Positions 10,701 to 23,653 of a stretch of 64,000 nucleotides of DNA are shown here, in pieces (position 1 is the stretch's first letter; each line of letters opens with the position of its first letter). Position numbers and translations under genes: made by a program. The notes under the pieces were generated by a model. It saw only the letters and a list, made by a program, of their open reading frames with translations, was not told where the DNA came from and did no database searches. Source of the DNA: Cristatella mucedo (lineage: Eukaryota; Bryozoa; Phylactolaemata; Cristatellidae); assembly GCA_009760855.2 (NCBI GenBank), contig WPIO01000010.1:6933501-6997500 (forward strand). The letters are read 5' to 3'.

Positions 10701-13450
10701 TTGTTCTTTCTTTTCCTCAGCAACAGCCAACAGAAGCTGGCAGCTGACCAGGATTTGTTCGGGCTGATTGCTGTGCCAGATAGCTGTGCAAATTGTTCTG
10801 GTATCGCCCCATTAGCTTCACCCATTAGGCGGGCTATTTGCTTTGCAGTCAGGGGAGCCGAGAACTAAAGACTTAACCAGGCGTAGAGTAATGAGACCCG
10901 AGAGACTGATAGCCCGAGCCATGCCCCCTAAGCTCTGGGTGAATAATGCCGTCGAAAGAATCTGTCTACGGGCTTGCTTGGTAAGAATTCCTTTCGCTTG
11001 TCATTCATTCTCTTTGGCCTAGAGAGGGGCCGAGTGCAGCAGCAGCTGCCGCAGCAGCCACCACCACGACTAGGGTGGCTGGCAGGCAAGCAGTTGTCAA
11101 CAGCATCGCGCCCATGAGAGGGTCGCTAGCATCTGAATGATGGCACTGGCACTGGCTTCTGTTATCCATCCCGGCCGGCCCCCTCCTCTCCCCCCATGCG
11201 AAATCGAAGAGCTTTGTCCTAGTTCAGTTTACACCACTCCAGCTCTTTCCGGATGTCATCCGAAGAAGCACGGCAGTGCCAGGGGTGAGGAGTGTTTTCG
11301 CGGCTGTGCCTCATTGCTCCATTGGCCGGTTTGCCAGTGGTGGCAGCTGGCTGGGTGCTATCGTACCTTCAGAGGTGGCCGCGTCGGCTGGCGAGCAATG
11401 TGCTGGTTGCTGGCTGCTGCTGCTAGCTGTGAGCAAGCCCAAAGTCTGCGCCTGCTGCTGGGTTTGCATCTATGTATGGCTGAGGCAGCGTCGAGGGAGC
11501 AGCTGAGCAGCTGTATGGCCTGTCGGACAGTCGTCGGTCAGAAGGCATGCCTGGCAACGGGAGATTGTACTCGAAGGTCATGCAGCCGTCCAAGGTCATG
11601 CATCCATTGCTGCATGACCTGCCCGGCCACGGACCGACCCTGGCCAGTTCGTTATGGAGAAGTTCTCCTTCCTCTCCTCTTGCTTGGTGCCAGTGCCTGT
11701 ACCAGCCGACATTTAGCCTTCTGCTTGAAGACCATACAGTGTATCGGAGGGTTTAAGGGTGCATTCATGTACTGAAATTTACTGTTGAGAAATAACGTAT
11801 TCGTCGTGCTATCGGATATGGTTCGATGCAGCCTGGATGCCGTTACGGCCTTTGCAACTTTTTTCTAGGAGATCCTCCGGGAGCCGAGGAACACTGTTTA
11901 CAAGAAGTTTGTAAACGGTATTTTTTCTTCTGATTTACTTGTCACTTGGTCTGCTATATATTGGAGTAGTAGCCACAGCTGCCTTTAGCCACCATCAGAT
12001 ATGAATGCACATGTATTTCTATCTAACCCCAAAAAGTCATTAGTACCTATGTGGAGTTACATCAAAGTGCTTCTGGTGGCACACTCGAAGCCTAAGCTGG
12101 CAATCGGTGCACATTGGGGTATGTGCAACTGCCTTCCCCATCACACAGGCTGCAGGAAAGTGGTCAGCCTTACTGCATCAGAAAGGCATGTAGTAAAGTG
12201 TGTCGGATAAGAGCATACCAGCATAGGGCAGTAGCAAAGGGTGTCCAAGAATTGGCCGCTGGAGAAAATATATCATTGCCACACAAGAGTTGTGGCAGTG
12301 AGTCTGCACGGCCTGTAACCTACAGAGCAAACAAAGCATCTGCATATATTTAAGTCACTATTCCTGGCTGCACTTTTCGTACATTTATTAATTATGCGCT
12401 GAAGGAAAATTAATTAAAGGAATATTAGTGCCAATTTTGGTTTGGCAGACAAGTGATGTCATCACGATGGTGGCCAAATCATGGCCTGCAGCCGAACCCT
12501 TCGGCATAATTCCAAAGAGGAATCAATGGGTCAAGGCTCACCTCACTGACTGGTAGGGCTTGTTACCATGAGTAGCTGGTGCAAGATCAACATTTAGCTC
12601 CCTCCCTGATTCTATCATATACATGCAGTCTAACGCGATCTAAGCACTGCCTGCACATAAATGCCAGTCACGGTGACTGCTATAAATGAATTATGCATAC
12701 GCGCGCTCCCCTTCGGCATATGAAATTACAGGTCTGTGCCGAATCCAGCCTTTGAGCTGCTGCCTGCTAATGCTCTGCTGCCTACGCAAAGTCTGGTAGC
12801 AAAGGTGGGCAGCTGTAGGCAGCAGTGTTTGTGCCAAGAACCCACATCTTGCCTCACCAAGCATTGGCATTTCTGCCCTTCAAGGGCTGCCTACCCACTT
12901 TCGGTTTCCATGTGTAGAGCTTCAGCCCTTGAGGCTGCTTTGCCAAGCGATCCCTTGGATGGACAGCTGTATGCTAGGGAATTGAAGCACCTGACTTAGT
13001 ACGGTGCAGGATCAGATTCGAAGTATACGAAGTGCTCTGCGTTGGCCCTGGCGTTTGCTTTGAGCTTTGAAGCACGAAGCTCCAGGGCTTCGTCGTTAGC
13101 CTCTTTCTGTTGTAGAGTTTGTTGTCTGTGACGTCTCAGTTGAGCTTCAGCTGTGTAGCACTGAAAGGCTTGTATTGTTTTTTTCTCGTTATTGTCTGTG
13201 ATAGGCCGATGGTATGGTGGTACAAGCCTACCCCACTGACTGCCAAGCTTAGAGTTCTTTGTTAATAGTACAAAATAGGAGAAAAAATGAAAACGTGTTT
13301 CAAAACTTATATCTGATAATGTTCTTACAAAAAGAACTAAATCTAGTTTTATCTAACTTATTTGTTGGTGCACGGTAGCAAGTCAACATGGAGTTGCATG
13401 TTTGGAACATACCAAGCTGCTGACCACCTTTAAATTTACATTAGCTGTAT
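10701..13450. other. Intergenic, no recognised gene
   Basis: A 212-codon open frame at 11137-11775 (+) is Cys/Leu-rich with no domain I recognise, and has overlapping open frames in other phases. It is probably chance in a GC-rich stretch. Confidence 0.4.
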
Positions 13451-13500
13451 AATAATAATATTATTATATTTGTTATAGCTCCCTCGGAGAACTCATGGTA
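13451..13500 (-). mobile_element. LINE-A tail fragment
   Basis: ATA/ATT tail followed by ctccctcggagaactca, the LINE-A terminus in minus orientation. Only about 50 bases. Confidence 0.5.
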
Positions 13501-14488
13501 AGCCTCCCTGTGAAGAATCATTGTCAGATTCTACTCATTTTAACTATGAGACTGAAAAGTGCAGCTATATATGCAAATTAGCAAATCATCTTTCTTGCCC
13601 CTTTTAGACACGACTCGTTTTTGCTCTACCGTCGTAGTTGTATAAGTTTCGCACTCTGGGTATAATGGGAAGCATGACTGTCAGTGACTGTCCGACTCAC
13701 TGACTTACTAAATTACTAACAAATAAAACTAGCTTAGTATATGGTTTTCACTGTAGTCATGAGTGTTCACATCGGCTCTCTACATCGGCTCCCTGCTCCA
13801 GGACCTGTGCCAATGGACAACTTACTTAGCCCGACCCCCATCTCAAGTGGTGCAATAATTGTGCCAGGACCCGTGGAATTGAGCTCTCGACCGTGATCCT
13901 GGCAGCCTCTACCGATTGTGTCAGTGTTTCAGCTGTGTGCCCTGACAATGGCCGTCGTGGTGGGCTGGGATTTTTTATTTCATTGTGCACCAGCTGCTTG
14001 CTTGAGCCGAGCTATATCCACTCACTCTGCCCGGTTTTGCTTTCTGTTTCTGCAAAGGTGTAGGTTCTATGCTATTATGCTGTGCCCTACTGCAGCCCCC
14101 TTTTTGGTTGACCTTTGCCACATCCTTGGTCCTTTTTTTTATATTGCTCTTTCGGGCCCAGCAGTGGCTAGGGAGGGTCGAGGGGGATGGCAGACCCTTC
14201 AGTGTTGGCAGCCTGCCTTCCTGCTTGCCTGCAGGCAGCACCAAAAAGCAGCAGCTGGTGCTCCTGCTGCTGCCGACTGGGAGTGGCAGGACGGTCTCTA
14301 GTTTGTGTGCTGGCTGAGGACCTCACCTTTCACATTCTTGTGTGAATGGCATGGCAATGCTAGTGTGCTTGTTTTGACCAGTTCACTCGTAGGCAAGCGG
14401 AGTCTCGGTGGTTCATCCCAAGTGTGTCACCATGCCTGTTACAGCTGCCCTACCTTAAAATTAACCCAGCAGCGAGTAATTTAAAGTA
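13501..14488. other. No recognised feature
   Basis: Open frames at 13918-14317 overlap on both strands and match no known protein by eye. Confidence 0.4.
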
Positions 14489-14489
14489 T

Positions 14490-14725
14490 TCTATGTCTGT
14501 AACCACAAAGCCACAAGGACTGTGTGGGTGTTACTCAGGAGAGTTTTGTTTAGTGTACTCAAAGCCTAAGCAGCTTTTGGTACACCCTCGATAGCCAGCA
14601 GACTTCATCTCACGCAGCAAAGAAACATTGGGAAGCATAGCTGAGTCAGAAGAGCAGTTTGAGTTAGTGAGTAGCATGGAAGTGTCAGCTCAGGACGGAC
14701 GGCTGGAAAGGACACAGTTTCCTCA
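14490..14725 (-). mobile_element. LINE-B 3' end fragment
   Basis: Minus orientation. tgtaaccacaaagccacaag and the gagagttttg(t) segment match the LINE-B terminus at 3.55 kb and the reverse complement of 37.6 kb. Confidence 0.7.
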
Positions 14726-15081
14726 GGAAGGAGAAGAGTTCTGCCTTGCCATTTTGCCATCGCATCGGAGGTAAGCCTGCGCCTGTGTAGTATTGCTGGA
14801 TCCTGTAGCCTTTGACAAAGCATAACTTCGGCCTGATAACTGGAAAATTCGAAGAGCTGCCTTGTCCGGCTAGTCACCTGGCCGAGACCACTTTAGCGGC
14901 GTGGCGACGTTGGCTGAGATGCATTCCCTTTAATTAGCAAGACTTTTTTGTAGAAGGCTGAACCTCGATTGAAATTGTAAAGGGCTGAACCTAACCACTG
15001 TACATGTACACATAAAGCCATCCACCCACCCACCCTTGGGATGGGGGAAGGCTTCATGTGTTGAGATATCTGGTAAGCTGC

Positions 15082-15242
15082 GCCATGATAGGCCAGCCGT
15101 TAAGGTGCTCACTCTTCACGAACGAGGTTGCGGGTTCGAATCCGTCAGTAGTCGTTCCTTTATTGCCAACTGCAAATGGTGGTGATAGCCTCTAAGGCTC
15201 TTCTGCTGCTATAGAAATGAGGCTGTCAAATCAGTTAATATT
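15082..15242 (+). mobile_element. SINE-1, tRNA-derived
   Basis: A tRNA-like head with a perfect pol III box B (GGTTCGAATCC at 15133-15143) and a box A-like segment about 45 bases upstream. The body is ggtggtgatagcctctaagg, and the 3' end ataaatgaggctgtcaaatc-like. Other copies are at 33.9, 49.4, 59.9 and 62.2 kb. Confidence 0.75.
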
Positions 15243-15524
15243 CTTTTTAAGTGATGTCAGCAGAGTTTCTCAAGCAAACCGTGTGAGACAACTAAGCCTG
15301 ATTGCCTGCTGCAGCAGCAACCTACTAAATAGTGCCGTCTGCCAACACAACAGCTTCGAAGGAAGCCTCACTCCTCCGGCCGGTAGCTGCTGTGGTTACC
15401 CATCCCCCAACACATGGGGATCGTGATGAGCAGCTGCCTCTATCGGATACTGGAGGGGGTGGCATCATCTGTTCTGTTTGCAGGTTCAACCACTATTTAC
15501 CTGCAGCTGACGCAGCACTGTTCA

Positions 15525-15678
15525 CACAAATGTGTAATTCATTTGTACATCGCTGTAAGAGAACTTAATCTTCATTCAGGCACTTCACTTATGCCACGGG
15601 GCTCTAGCCCACGACCTCGGTCAACTGCATTCACCTTGACCATGGTTGGGCTAGCACCTTAACCACTGGCTCGAATCT
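15525..15678 (-). mobile_element. SINE-2, tRNA-derived with LINE-A-like tail
   Basis: In minus orientation it reads a tRNA-like head (ccagtggttaaggtgctagc), box B-like gggctagagcccc, then gtgcctgaatgaagattaag and an aaatgaatta end. The terminal segment resembles the LINE-A 3' end (gcgcctagaaagagattaag). Confidence 0.7.
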
Positions 15679-15679
15679 T

Positions 15680-17329
15680 AGTCTGTGCAGGTAGGTGTGT
15701 CTCTCATCCATGTCCTTTGAGACTTGCAGTAGTGGGCTGGCTGCCACAGCTTTGTTTGCTTGTGTGGACCCCAAGGACCTGCCTGCTTTTGGATTGCAGC
15801 AGAAACAGCCATCAGCAGTCAGCCCCCCCCCCCTGCAGCGCTCGTGTTAGCCACATATCGGCAAAGTGTGATTGCTGCAACATCCTCAAGAAAACTTGTC
15901 ATTAAGTTTTGTCATACGTTTGGAAGATCCTCAGCAGTAGTGGTTAGCTGGTGACTGTGAATCAACCTTCATGCTCTGGCATAGCCCGACTACTATGCGA
16001 ATCACAAACAGTTGGGGCCGAGGGAAGGCTGTACCGGGTGGCATACCCTGCCCTGGGGGTGGGCAAATGTGTACAGTAGCAGCCGAGAGTGTCATTCTCT
16101 GTGGTGCTCTGGCCCCGAGGGGCATCCTGGGCTTCGACATCTGGCTGCTGGTTTGTTTAAACTAATTGGCCTACAATTCTATGACAAACACTCGATCTGC
16201 AGTGAGCAACGCCCTGCACCCAGCAGCCCAGTTGCATGGGTTGTCGTTTGCTGCTGCGGCTGCCACCACTCGTGCGCCTTCGGCACATTTGCACGTCGAT
16301 AGGGGGACAGTACCATGGCATCGACTTTCGAGGCTGAATGTGATGCTAGTCTGTATGTTTGGCTACCAGTGCTTGGCAGTTCCATGTCCCGAAGATAATG
16401 AGGTGAGTCAGTCGGAGGCTTAACTTATTACAGATCTTCCATCATACCTATGCCATTAGATATTGCAGACATTGGTCCCGATGTAGCTGCTGTGAAATAT
16501 GGATAAGCGTTTAGATCCTTATTAGCGAGTCCACGATGAAAGGCCGTCTTCAAATGTTTTCAGAGAGCACAGATTATTTGGCATGTCTGATCATATCCAT
16601 TTTCTGCTCATATTGAGACAAGAGCAGCTGTTTAGACTTCTCCTCGTTTGTTATTTGTCGTTAGTCTGCCGAAGACCTTGCAGTGACCCTTTACTTATGC
16701 TTGTCAACTGGTTATCAGAGTTTAGGCCTCTCAAATCAAATACTGAGCCATTCATATCTGTAGTCTCGTGGCGATGTGAAGCCGGTGTGCTGTGTATTGC
16801 CCGACTGCTAGCTTTCAGTATGAGCCCAGTGCTGCTCAGATGCTTGTGCCTTGCTCAAATTGTTGGCTGCTTGACATCTAGTCGAATGCCAATTACCTCA
16901 AGGGTTCGACCGTTCACTGTAGCTTGCTTCATAAGCTGCAGCCAGTGCCACATTCTTTTTGTGTACTGCTTCGAAAATTGCACTGGCACCTGTGCATCGT
17001 AGGCTCTGTCGTGGCATCGCCATACATAAAGTTAGCATGCTTCGATTTGCTTCAGTTGCCAGCATCGTGCTTGGGACACACTTCTGCCGTGCTTTTGATC
17101 AAAGGATTTGCAGCAGCAGGTGTGAGAAGAGCAGTATATGTGGCATTTTTGTTTGTCTCAGGTAAGCAGCTGTTTCCTGTTAGAAATCTGCCCTGTCGAC
17201 TCAATGGCAAGGTCTAGCAAAATAGCAGCTTAGCCATATATCATCGGCTCAACCGGTGATAAGAGAATCTCACAGTTGGTAAGAACAAATAAATACAGTG
17301 TATACCCGTTGATTGAGCAGCTGAGGATA

Positions 17330-17330
<1 letters not shown>
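15680..17330. other. Intergenic, no recognised gene
   Basis: Several overlapping open frames of 60-139 codons, none with recognisable motifs. A C-run lies at about 15823-15833. Confidence 0.4.

Positions 17331-17332
<2 letters not shown>

Positions 17333-17399
<67 letters not shown>
17333..17399. repeat. (CT)n microsatellite
   Basis: Uninterrupted dinucleotide run of about 65 bases. Confidence 0.97.
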
Positions 17400-17402
<3 letters not shown>

Positions 17403-18190
17403 ATTCAGTCCCATCTCCTTTCATTCTTTATATCTGTCTGCCTGTCTGTTTGCATCTCTCACTCATCGAGTTATCAGATTGCACCTATCTATCGTGGTCT
17501 TTCTTAAATATTGCATATTACGTACCTGAAAAATCGCATGGAAATTTAATTTTAAATTTTACATAACATACATTTAAGCACATAGCTTTGCAAAGCCACA
17601 GCCGCAATAACTTAACAGCCACCAGACTGCTACTAAGACTGTCTGTCCCGATAAGGCTCACCAATTTATCTGTTCCACTGAAAGGCTATCTACACAGTAT
17701 TTATACGCAGAAACAAGTAACGATGGCACAAAGCCTCTTCATCCCTATTTAATAATGTAATGCTCAGTTTTGTACTCAGTTTCAGTTATAAGAGTGATGT
17801 AGCTCCATACCTAAGTTAGTATATTATCTCCCCCTTATATTTTGCGATATCATTCATTGTAGCTGTTGCGTAGTAGTACAATCAATTTTGCAAAGCACAA
17901 CATAAGCATGATGTCAGTGACTTTATTTATGGACTTGAGCACTTGCTGACTCACTCATGATGTAGGTTGATTGTTTCATTGCTGAGGTTGTTTCAAGCGG
18001 TATGCTTTTAATCCACCATCTGCTAATAGGTCAATAATAGTGTATGCTATAGTAATGGTGAACAAAGGCTGGGATCATGGAGGGGCTATTCATCCCCTTA
18101 ATCTTATCACTGGTCGCTGGGAACAGACTTCAAGAAAAATGATAAAGTCAAGAAGGAGCTCTGACGTATGACCTGCTCATACCAAATGGA
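17400..18190. other. No recognised feature
   Basis: AT-richer intergenic sequence without long open frames. Confidence 0.4.

Positions 18191-18192
<2 letters not shown>

Positions 18193-18271
<79 letters not shown>
18193..18271. repeat. (TG)n microsatellite at a SINE-2 tail
   Basis: Perfect TG run of about 78 bases, directly abutting the 3' end of the minus-oriented SINE-2 copy (aattcatatg...). Confidence 0.97.
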
Positions 18272-18274
<3 letters not shown>

Positions 18275-18408
18275 TCATATGTATGGAACTTAATCTACAT
18301 TCAGGCACTTCACATATGCCGGGACTCGACCTCACGGCCTCTGTCATCAAATACATTCACTTTGACCTTGGTTCGAGGCGAGCACCTTATCTATTGGGCC
18401 GAACTAGC
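18272..18408 (-). mobile_element. SINE-2 copy
   Basis: Matches the 15.5 and 22.1 kb copies: cacttcacatatgccgggac, gaccttggttcgaggcgagc in the plus direction, i.e. the reverse complement of the SINE-2 head and tail. Confidence 0.7.
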
Positions 18409-18624
18409 AAGGCATACCATGGGCCGGTCGTGCTTTAGTATTGCTGCAGGGTAGAAGGTTTAGAGCTGATGGACCACTGACACAGACTATGCATGTTTGT
18501 AAGCTGTAGTAGCAGTGCAGACCAGGCCATAGAAAAAGCTATGCATATAGGTAAGCGGACGTTATTCATGAAGCCGACTGTAGGTTAAAGCTGTCATAAG
18601 CACACCCACACATTTACACGTGTG

Positions 18625-18625
18625 T

Positions 18626-18696
<71 letters not shown>
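18625..18696. repeat. (CA)n microsatellite
   Basis: Perfect CA run of about 70 bases. Confidence 0.97.
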
Positions 18697-18697
<1 letters not shown>

Positions 18698-18699
18698 CT

Positions 18700-21600
18700 A
18701 ACCCATCAATCATTTTCTCTAAACACTGCCAGTGACACCCCCTCCCCATTCGAGAGGTCAAAAAAGCAGCCATCTCCTTTGTGCTCCACCAGGTCGGCCC
18801 ACCATGTGTGGACACTCTTCTGGTTTTATGTGTTCGCATTCCTTGTGTGCTGCAAAACTGCCTGTTAGTTGATAACCCTGACCCTTTTTGGCTGTTTAAC
18901 TCGCCGGAGAGCTGCCTCTTGGGAAGCAGAGATCTTAGCAGGCCGCCCAGCTTCAGGCAGCTGTCACATCCCTGTTGCACCAGAAGCTAGCGCCTGAGCA
19001 GACCAGCATCGAGAAAAGAGAGCAGGATATGAGCCAGAGGGGGAAAGAGAGAGTTCAACTCGTGGGACCCAGAATTCTCTCTCACAGGCCCTTATGGCAG
19101 GCTTTTCGTTGCCACTGCCATTCGGTTCAGGGGCCGATTGCCACCTGGTAGCAAGGCCATGGCCTCACTTGCACACGAATTTGTGTGCCATCAGATTTGG
19201 CATGGTACTGAGATGTGACAGGCGCTGAGCACTCACTTTGAACCCCAGGTCAAAGCGCGGCATATGCACCTGTGGTAGCTGGCCTGTTGACAGAGGCATG
19301 AATGAGCATGCACAGACGTCCTGCAGCAGCCACCGATAGCAGCTGTCGGGCCACACTACCCGATTCGTCGTGCATTTGAAGATGAAGGACTCGGCTGCAT
19401 GAGCGCTGCTGAAGCAAGCAGCCAGCAACACCACGGCCTGCGCCTGCCGCTTCTGCTGCTGCCACCGTGGCAGCAGCGACGCTGCACCAGTGGTCTGTCT
19501 GCTGCTGCTGCCACCACCGCTTTGCGGAGGCTATGGTGAGTGGCTGCTTCCACTGCTGACTCTGCCCTGGAGCACTTGTATTTTCCTTGGGTCATCGGCT
19601 CCTCCTTCGTTGCTGCTGTGGCTGCCGGAGAAGAACTCACGTGCCTGCCTTCGGAGCCGCATGGCATGCTGCTGCAAGAACCCCTGCGAACTGCATGGAT
19701 GCAATCTTCCGCACTGCACTGTCAGCCATCCCAGTAATTAGACACCAACCCACCCGCCTGTCCCGTCGGCAAATCTGTCTCCTGGCTCTCTTTCTTCCCC
19801 CTTTGCGATCTTTCATTCTGTGCCTGCATGCCCACATGTGTGTATGTGTGTGTGTGCGCGTGCACGCAGTATGCGTTCATGTCAGCCGGCCAAAGTAGAT
19901 GCACAGTACCGGCCGTGCTGCTCGAGGTGCATGCATGCAGCAAGTGTCTCTCCCCTGGAAGCTCTCGTCGATGAGGGGTGGCGGAGGCGACGACGACGGC
20001 CCAGCAGGCCTAGCAAAGGGGCACGTGGTGGAAGGGGGCACGTTACCTGTGCAGGAGGCATGCCCTTAGGCCTCCTCTGTGGTTGTTTGGTTGGCTGGTG
20101 TAGAGCGAGACCGTTTTTACACACCTTGCTCATCTTGCCTCACAAAAATAATAACGGTCAGATGTGTGTGTTGTGAGCAGACAGCCGATATCGTTTGTGT
20201 TGGTGGTCAAGAGAAACTCGGTTCTCTAAGCCCATATCATTCCCCAAAAACAAGAGATCTTAAGCCCATATAATTCCCCAGAAACAAGAGATCTTAACTC
20301 ATTTGCCTTTTCCAAGACGCCATTCATTGTATCTGCTGCAAACTGGCAATGCTGCACTTAAATTGCCATATCTTTGCATGTTGGCTGGCTGCATCATGAT
20401 TAATGGGCAGTGCCTATTCCGGTATGATTAGGTAAAGCACTCCTCTAGTGGGAGTGCAAAACCTTAACAATAGGGTGGTTTCAATAAATTAAAGAGTATA
20501 TCTCACGTGATTTACAGGACTAGGTGCTGCAAATGGCTTTGCACATAGCAACTAGTGCTGCTGGCTGGATACAGCCAGTGTTTGCCCTCCTCTACGAATT
20601 AGGAAGTAGCCCTGGCTGATGATGGGATCGAGCTCACTATTGACTATGAACGTTCGATTGTTAGCAGAATCCAAGAGCTGAGTGGTGTTATTTATCCTGA
20701 CAATTTCAAACGTGATTCTTGTATGCAAAGTATTTCTACTAATTAACAGGGTGTCAGCCTTGAGTGGGCCATGGCTAGTGGGACATCGAGCCCTACTGGC
20801 AGTTTGCGCACACGGTGCCATGGTCACGGTGCTTTGTTTTGCCTCTGTGGCCTCGAGCTGACAAAGATGAAACCACTCACTTAGCAGTGGTCATGTAATC
20901 CAAGACTGGCACTGTAGTCCACAGCCGATCGTCCAGCATTTAGTGGAGCCGTATAGATCGTGATAAGAAGTACTCAGTGGACTGATCTTTGTACTGCTCC
21001 ACTAGAAATGGTTGCACCTGTTGATTTGCTGCTCCTCACATGAAACTCCTCACATTATCCTTTGGAGGTATGATAAAGCAGCTCAGTGCCTTCCCTTCCG
21101 AAGATACATGTACTGCCCACTCATGCATTTTAGTATAATGGCTGCCTGTGTCGTAGCACTAATGCATGTACCGGTTAGTCACACCATTGGTGACTGCTGC
21201 ATGCTCAGTTGTCACTGCATAGCACTGATAAGATGTACTAAAGGTGGCAGATGGCTAATGTACTAAAGAGAAAAGTGACTCGGACCGATATACTCTGACA
21301 AGCGCGGTAGCGTACTCCTAGTGCCACATGGGCATAAGAAATGACTGTGCACTGCATTGGTAGTAGCAACTGATTTGCAAGGTTTGATTGAGTGAATATT
21401 TAGAGACTGCTTGTTCAGTGGATGAATAGATAAATAGCAGGATGAAAAGTTACAAATTGGCCGTCTTTCTTCGTGAGTTTAAGTGCCCTTGCATGTGCAT
21501 GAATTTGTGCTTTACACTTTCTATTTCAAAAGTGTGTAGCATTTTGTATCTCACAGGCTAAACAACACGTCCCTGCAAAGCTCTGATCGCTGCTTGTAAT

Positions 21601-22030
21601 ATGCTTTGTCTTTGAAAATGACTCAGAGGCTGGGTTAGCCATGCAGTCAGAAGAAGTCTGAAGAGTAATAGTGGTCTGACCCTGTTAACTTTGCACAGGC
21701 CGATATTCCTTAGCCAGCATTTTACTTCCACATACCACCATTATACTTACATAACAAATTTAACGAGTTTTGGAAGTAAGCTATCTGGATGAAATAGCTT
21801 ATCGCATTGGCAGCTCACAAGCATACTCTTGCTAAAGTTATTTCATTGCTAGAGTTATTTCGTTGCTAGACTAGCAGGTGTATAAATTGCCAGAGCAAGG
21901 AAACTTGTTCTCAATCAATCCCTATTGAATATAAGTTTGTCATATCAGGTCACCTAATCCAATGTGTGGCAGCCCTGGTGGTAAATACTGTATGAGACAC
22001 TGTTGATATGTAAGTATGCATGGCCTGGGT
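18700..22030. other. Intergenic, no recognised gene
   Basis: A GC-rich, CAG/CTG-rich block (19380-20130) has overlapping open frames on both strands, which are shadows of the triplet-rich composition. A 34-base imperfect tandem duplication (cccatat.attccccaaaaac) lies at about 20230-20297. Nothing else is identifiable. Confidence 0.4.
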
Positions 22031-22037
22031 ACACGTG

Positions 22038-22064
22038 TGGGTGTGTGTGTGTGTGTGTGTGTGC
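22038..22064. repeat. (TG)n microsatellite
   Basis: Short TG run just upstream of the SINE-2 copy at 22118. Confidence 0.85.
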
Positions 22065-22117
22065 TCGCGCGCTTGTGTGCATGTAACATTTGTTCTTGTT
22101 TAAGTAAGTCATCATGT

Positions 22118-22225
22118 ACCCTTTCATATGCCATCAGGCTCGAGCCCACGACCTTGGCCATCAAATACGTTCACCTTGACCTTGTTCGGGCGAGAGCACC
22201 TTAACCTATGGGTCAAACCAGTCGC
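22118..22225 (-). mobile_element. SINE-2 copy
   Basis: catatgccatcaggctcgag, cacgaccttggccatcaaat and gggcgagagcaccttaacc correspond to the reverse complement of the SINE-2 head. Confidence 0.7.
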
Positions 22226-23159
22226 ATGTTCATACGACTAACAGCTAAATACCGTGTGCAAGCCCAGTGAGTATAAACAGGGGCATTGCCAAGAATTAGT
22301 TAAGGATGACTGGAACTCGTATTGGTGGGGGCACAACCTTGATCTTTCCCACCCAGTCAGTCACATTAGACAGCGCGCAGGCTCTGCCTAAGAGGAGCTG
22401 CATCCTCCCCCCCCCCCCCCGTGAGTGTCTGATGCAAGCTCAACTTTGATGCTGAGATCACCAATTAGTAATGTATAAACAAACTTATTAAAGCAAGTAG
22501 TTTGGACAAACGACAAAACCTTATCGTCCTAAAAACGTGAGTAGTTCAAATACCACCGAAAGAGTTTACAATAGCTAGGCTGACGACTGCCAGACGGCAG
22601 CACGCACACCTCAATGTCAATGTCAATTTACCTGAGACGGATCTGGTACCAGTTCCCGGAATTAGACGTCAGGAGCAACCTTGCTGATAAGGGATAATTT
22701 TTCTCCATGTGGTACAGGTTCAACTGTAGTCTAGAAACTTGAGTTTTACCGAAAGCGTTTCTGCTCTGTTGATTAGCTTCCCCTTGTCTTTCGGTCATTA
22801 AAAAAATCAGGAAATGCAATCACTGCAATCAAAGTGGTTGGTTACGAAAGCTTAAAGCTATGCACACTCTGTTACCAGTGGCTTGCTTTCTTTCTATAGC
22901 TGTTTGGCCCTCACTTGCGAGTTTTTGCTTGTCTGGTGCTCCAGCAGACCGGCAGCCTCTATAGTTTTAAAATTTAAGCATCAGAAGTAGCAATCCGGTG
23001 CTTTACCTTCCGACAGCCCTCTTTAGTCTTGCAAAGGGCACCCTTGTCGTATGAACGGTGCAATAATATAGTACATACTGTATATATTAGCCCCTGGAAA
23101 AGGGCCTCACGTTAAACAAACCAAGTTGTGGAATCGAGTCTTACAGCATTTAATCCTGA
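22226..23159. other. Intergenic, upstream of NDST
   Basis: No recognisable repeat. A homopolymer C run lies at about 22409-22421. Confidence 0.4.
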
Positions 23160-23653
23160 ATTTCTTGTATTACGAACAGTAACCTACAATTAACGGCTTG
23201 CTCCTATGTTGTTTCAACTTTTCAACCCTCCTATGCTCTCCTGTCAGTCTCGTATTTGTTACTTACCGCCATGGCAACACCGCCCTCGTGGAAGGCGGCT
23301 CGGTGGGCCTCCACGGTCACGTGCCAAAGGCCATCGCCCAGTATTCTACTAGCACCGGCTCTCTCGGCTTTCGACGTTCGTAGCTGCCGGAGCCTGCCGA
23401 CGCAATTGCCTTTTCTTGCTGCTGCAGCAGCAGCAGCAGCAGCGGGTTCTGCTCGCCCTTTTGTCGAGCCCTCGGATGACGACCTGCCCGCTTGTGTACG
23501 TTGCAGTACCGGACACTGGTTGCTCCATTGCGAGCCGCCGGCCACTGCCGAAGCAGCAGCAGCTGCTGCTGCTGCTCCTGCTGTGGCCGCCTGGCGCCTC
23601 GGCACTGCCGTCCGCTGCTGGCCTGCGGCGGCGCCTGGCCCGCGCCGCGGCTC
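23160..23653 (+). promoter_or_regulatory. NDST 5' flank / probable 5' UTR, GC-rich, with upstream ATG frame
   Basis: GC content and CpG density rise sharply here and remain high to about 25.1 kb, as in a CpG-island-like first exon. CAG/CTG tracts lie at about 23420-23445 and 23550-23580. An ATG at 23271 in strong context (gccATGG) opens a 137-codon frame that overlaps the NDST start in another frame and ends at 23684. If transcribed it would act as an overlapping uORF. No TATA box or transcription start could be fixed. Confidence 0.4.

Noticed and set aside
11137-11775. 212-codon open frame
   Set aside because: No domain, no splice context, and competing open frames in other phases; probably chance in GC-rich sequence.
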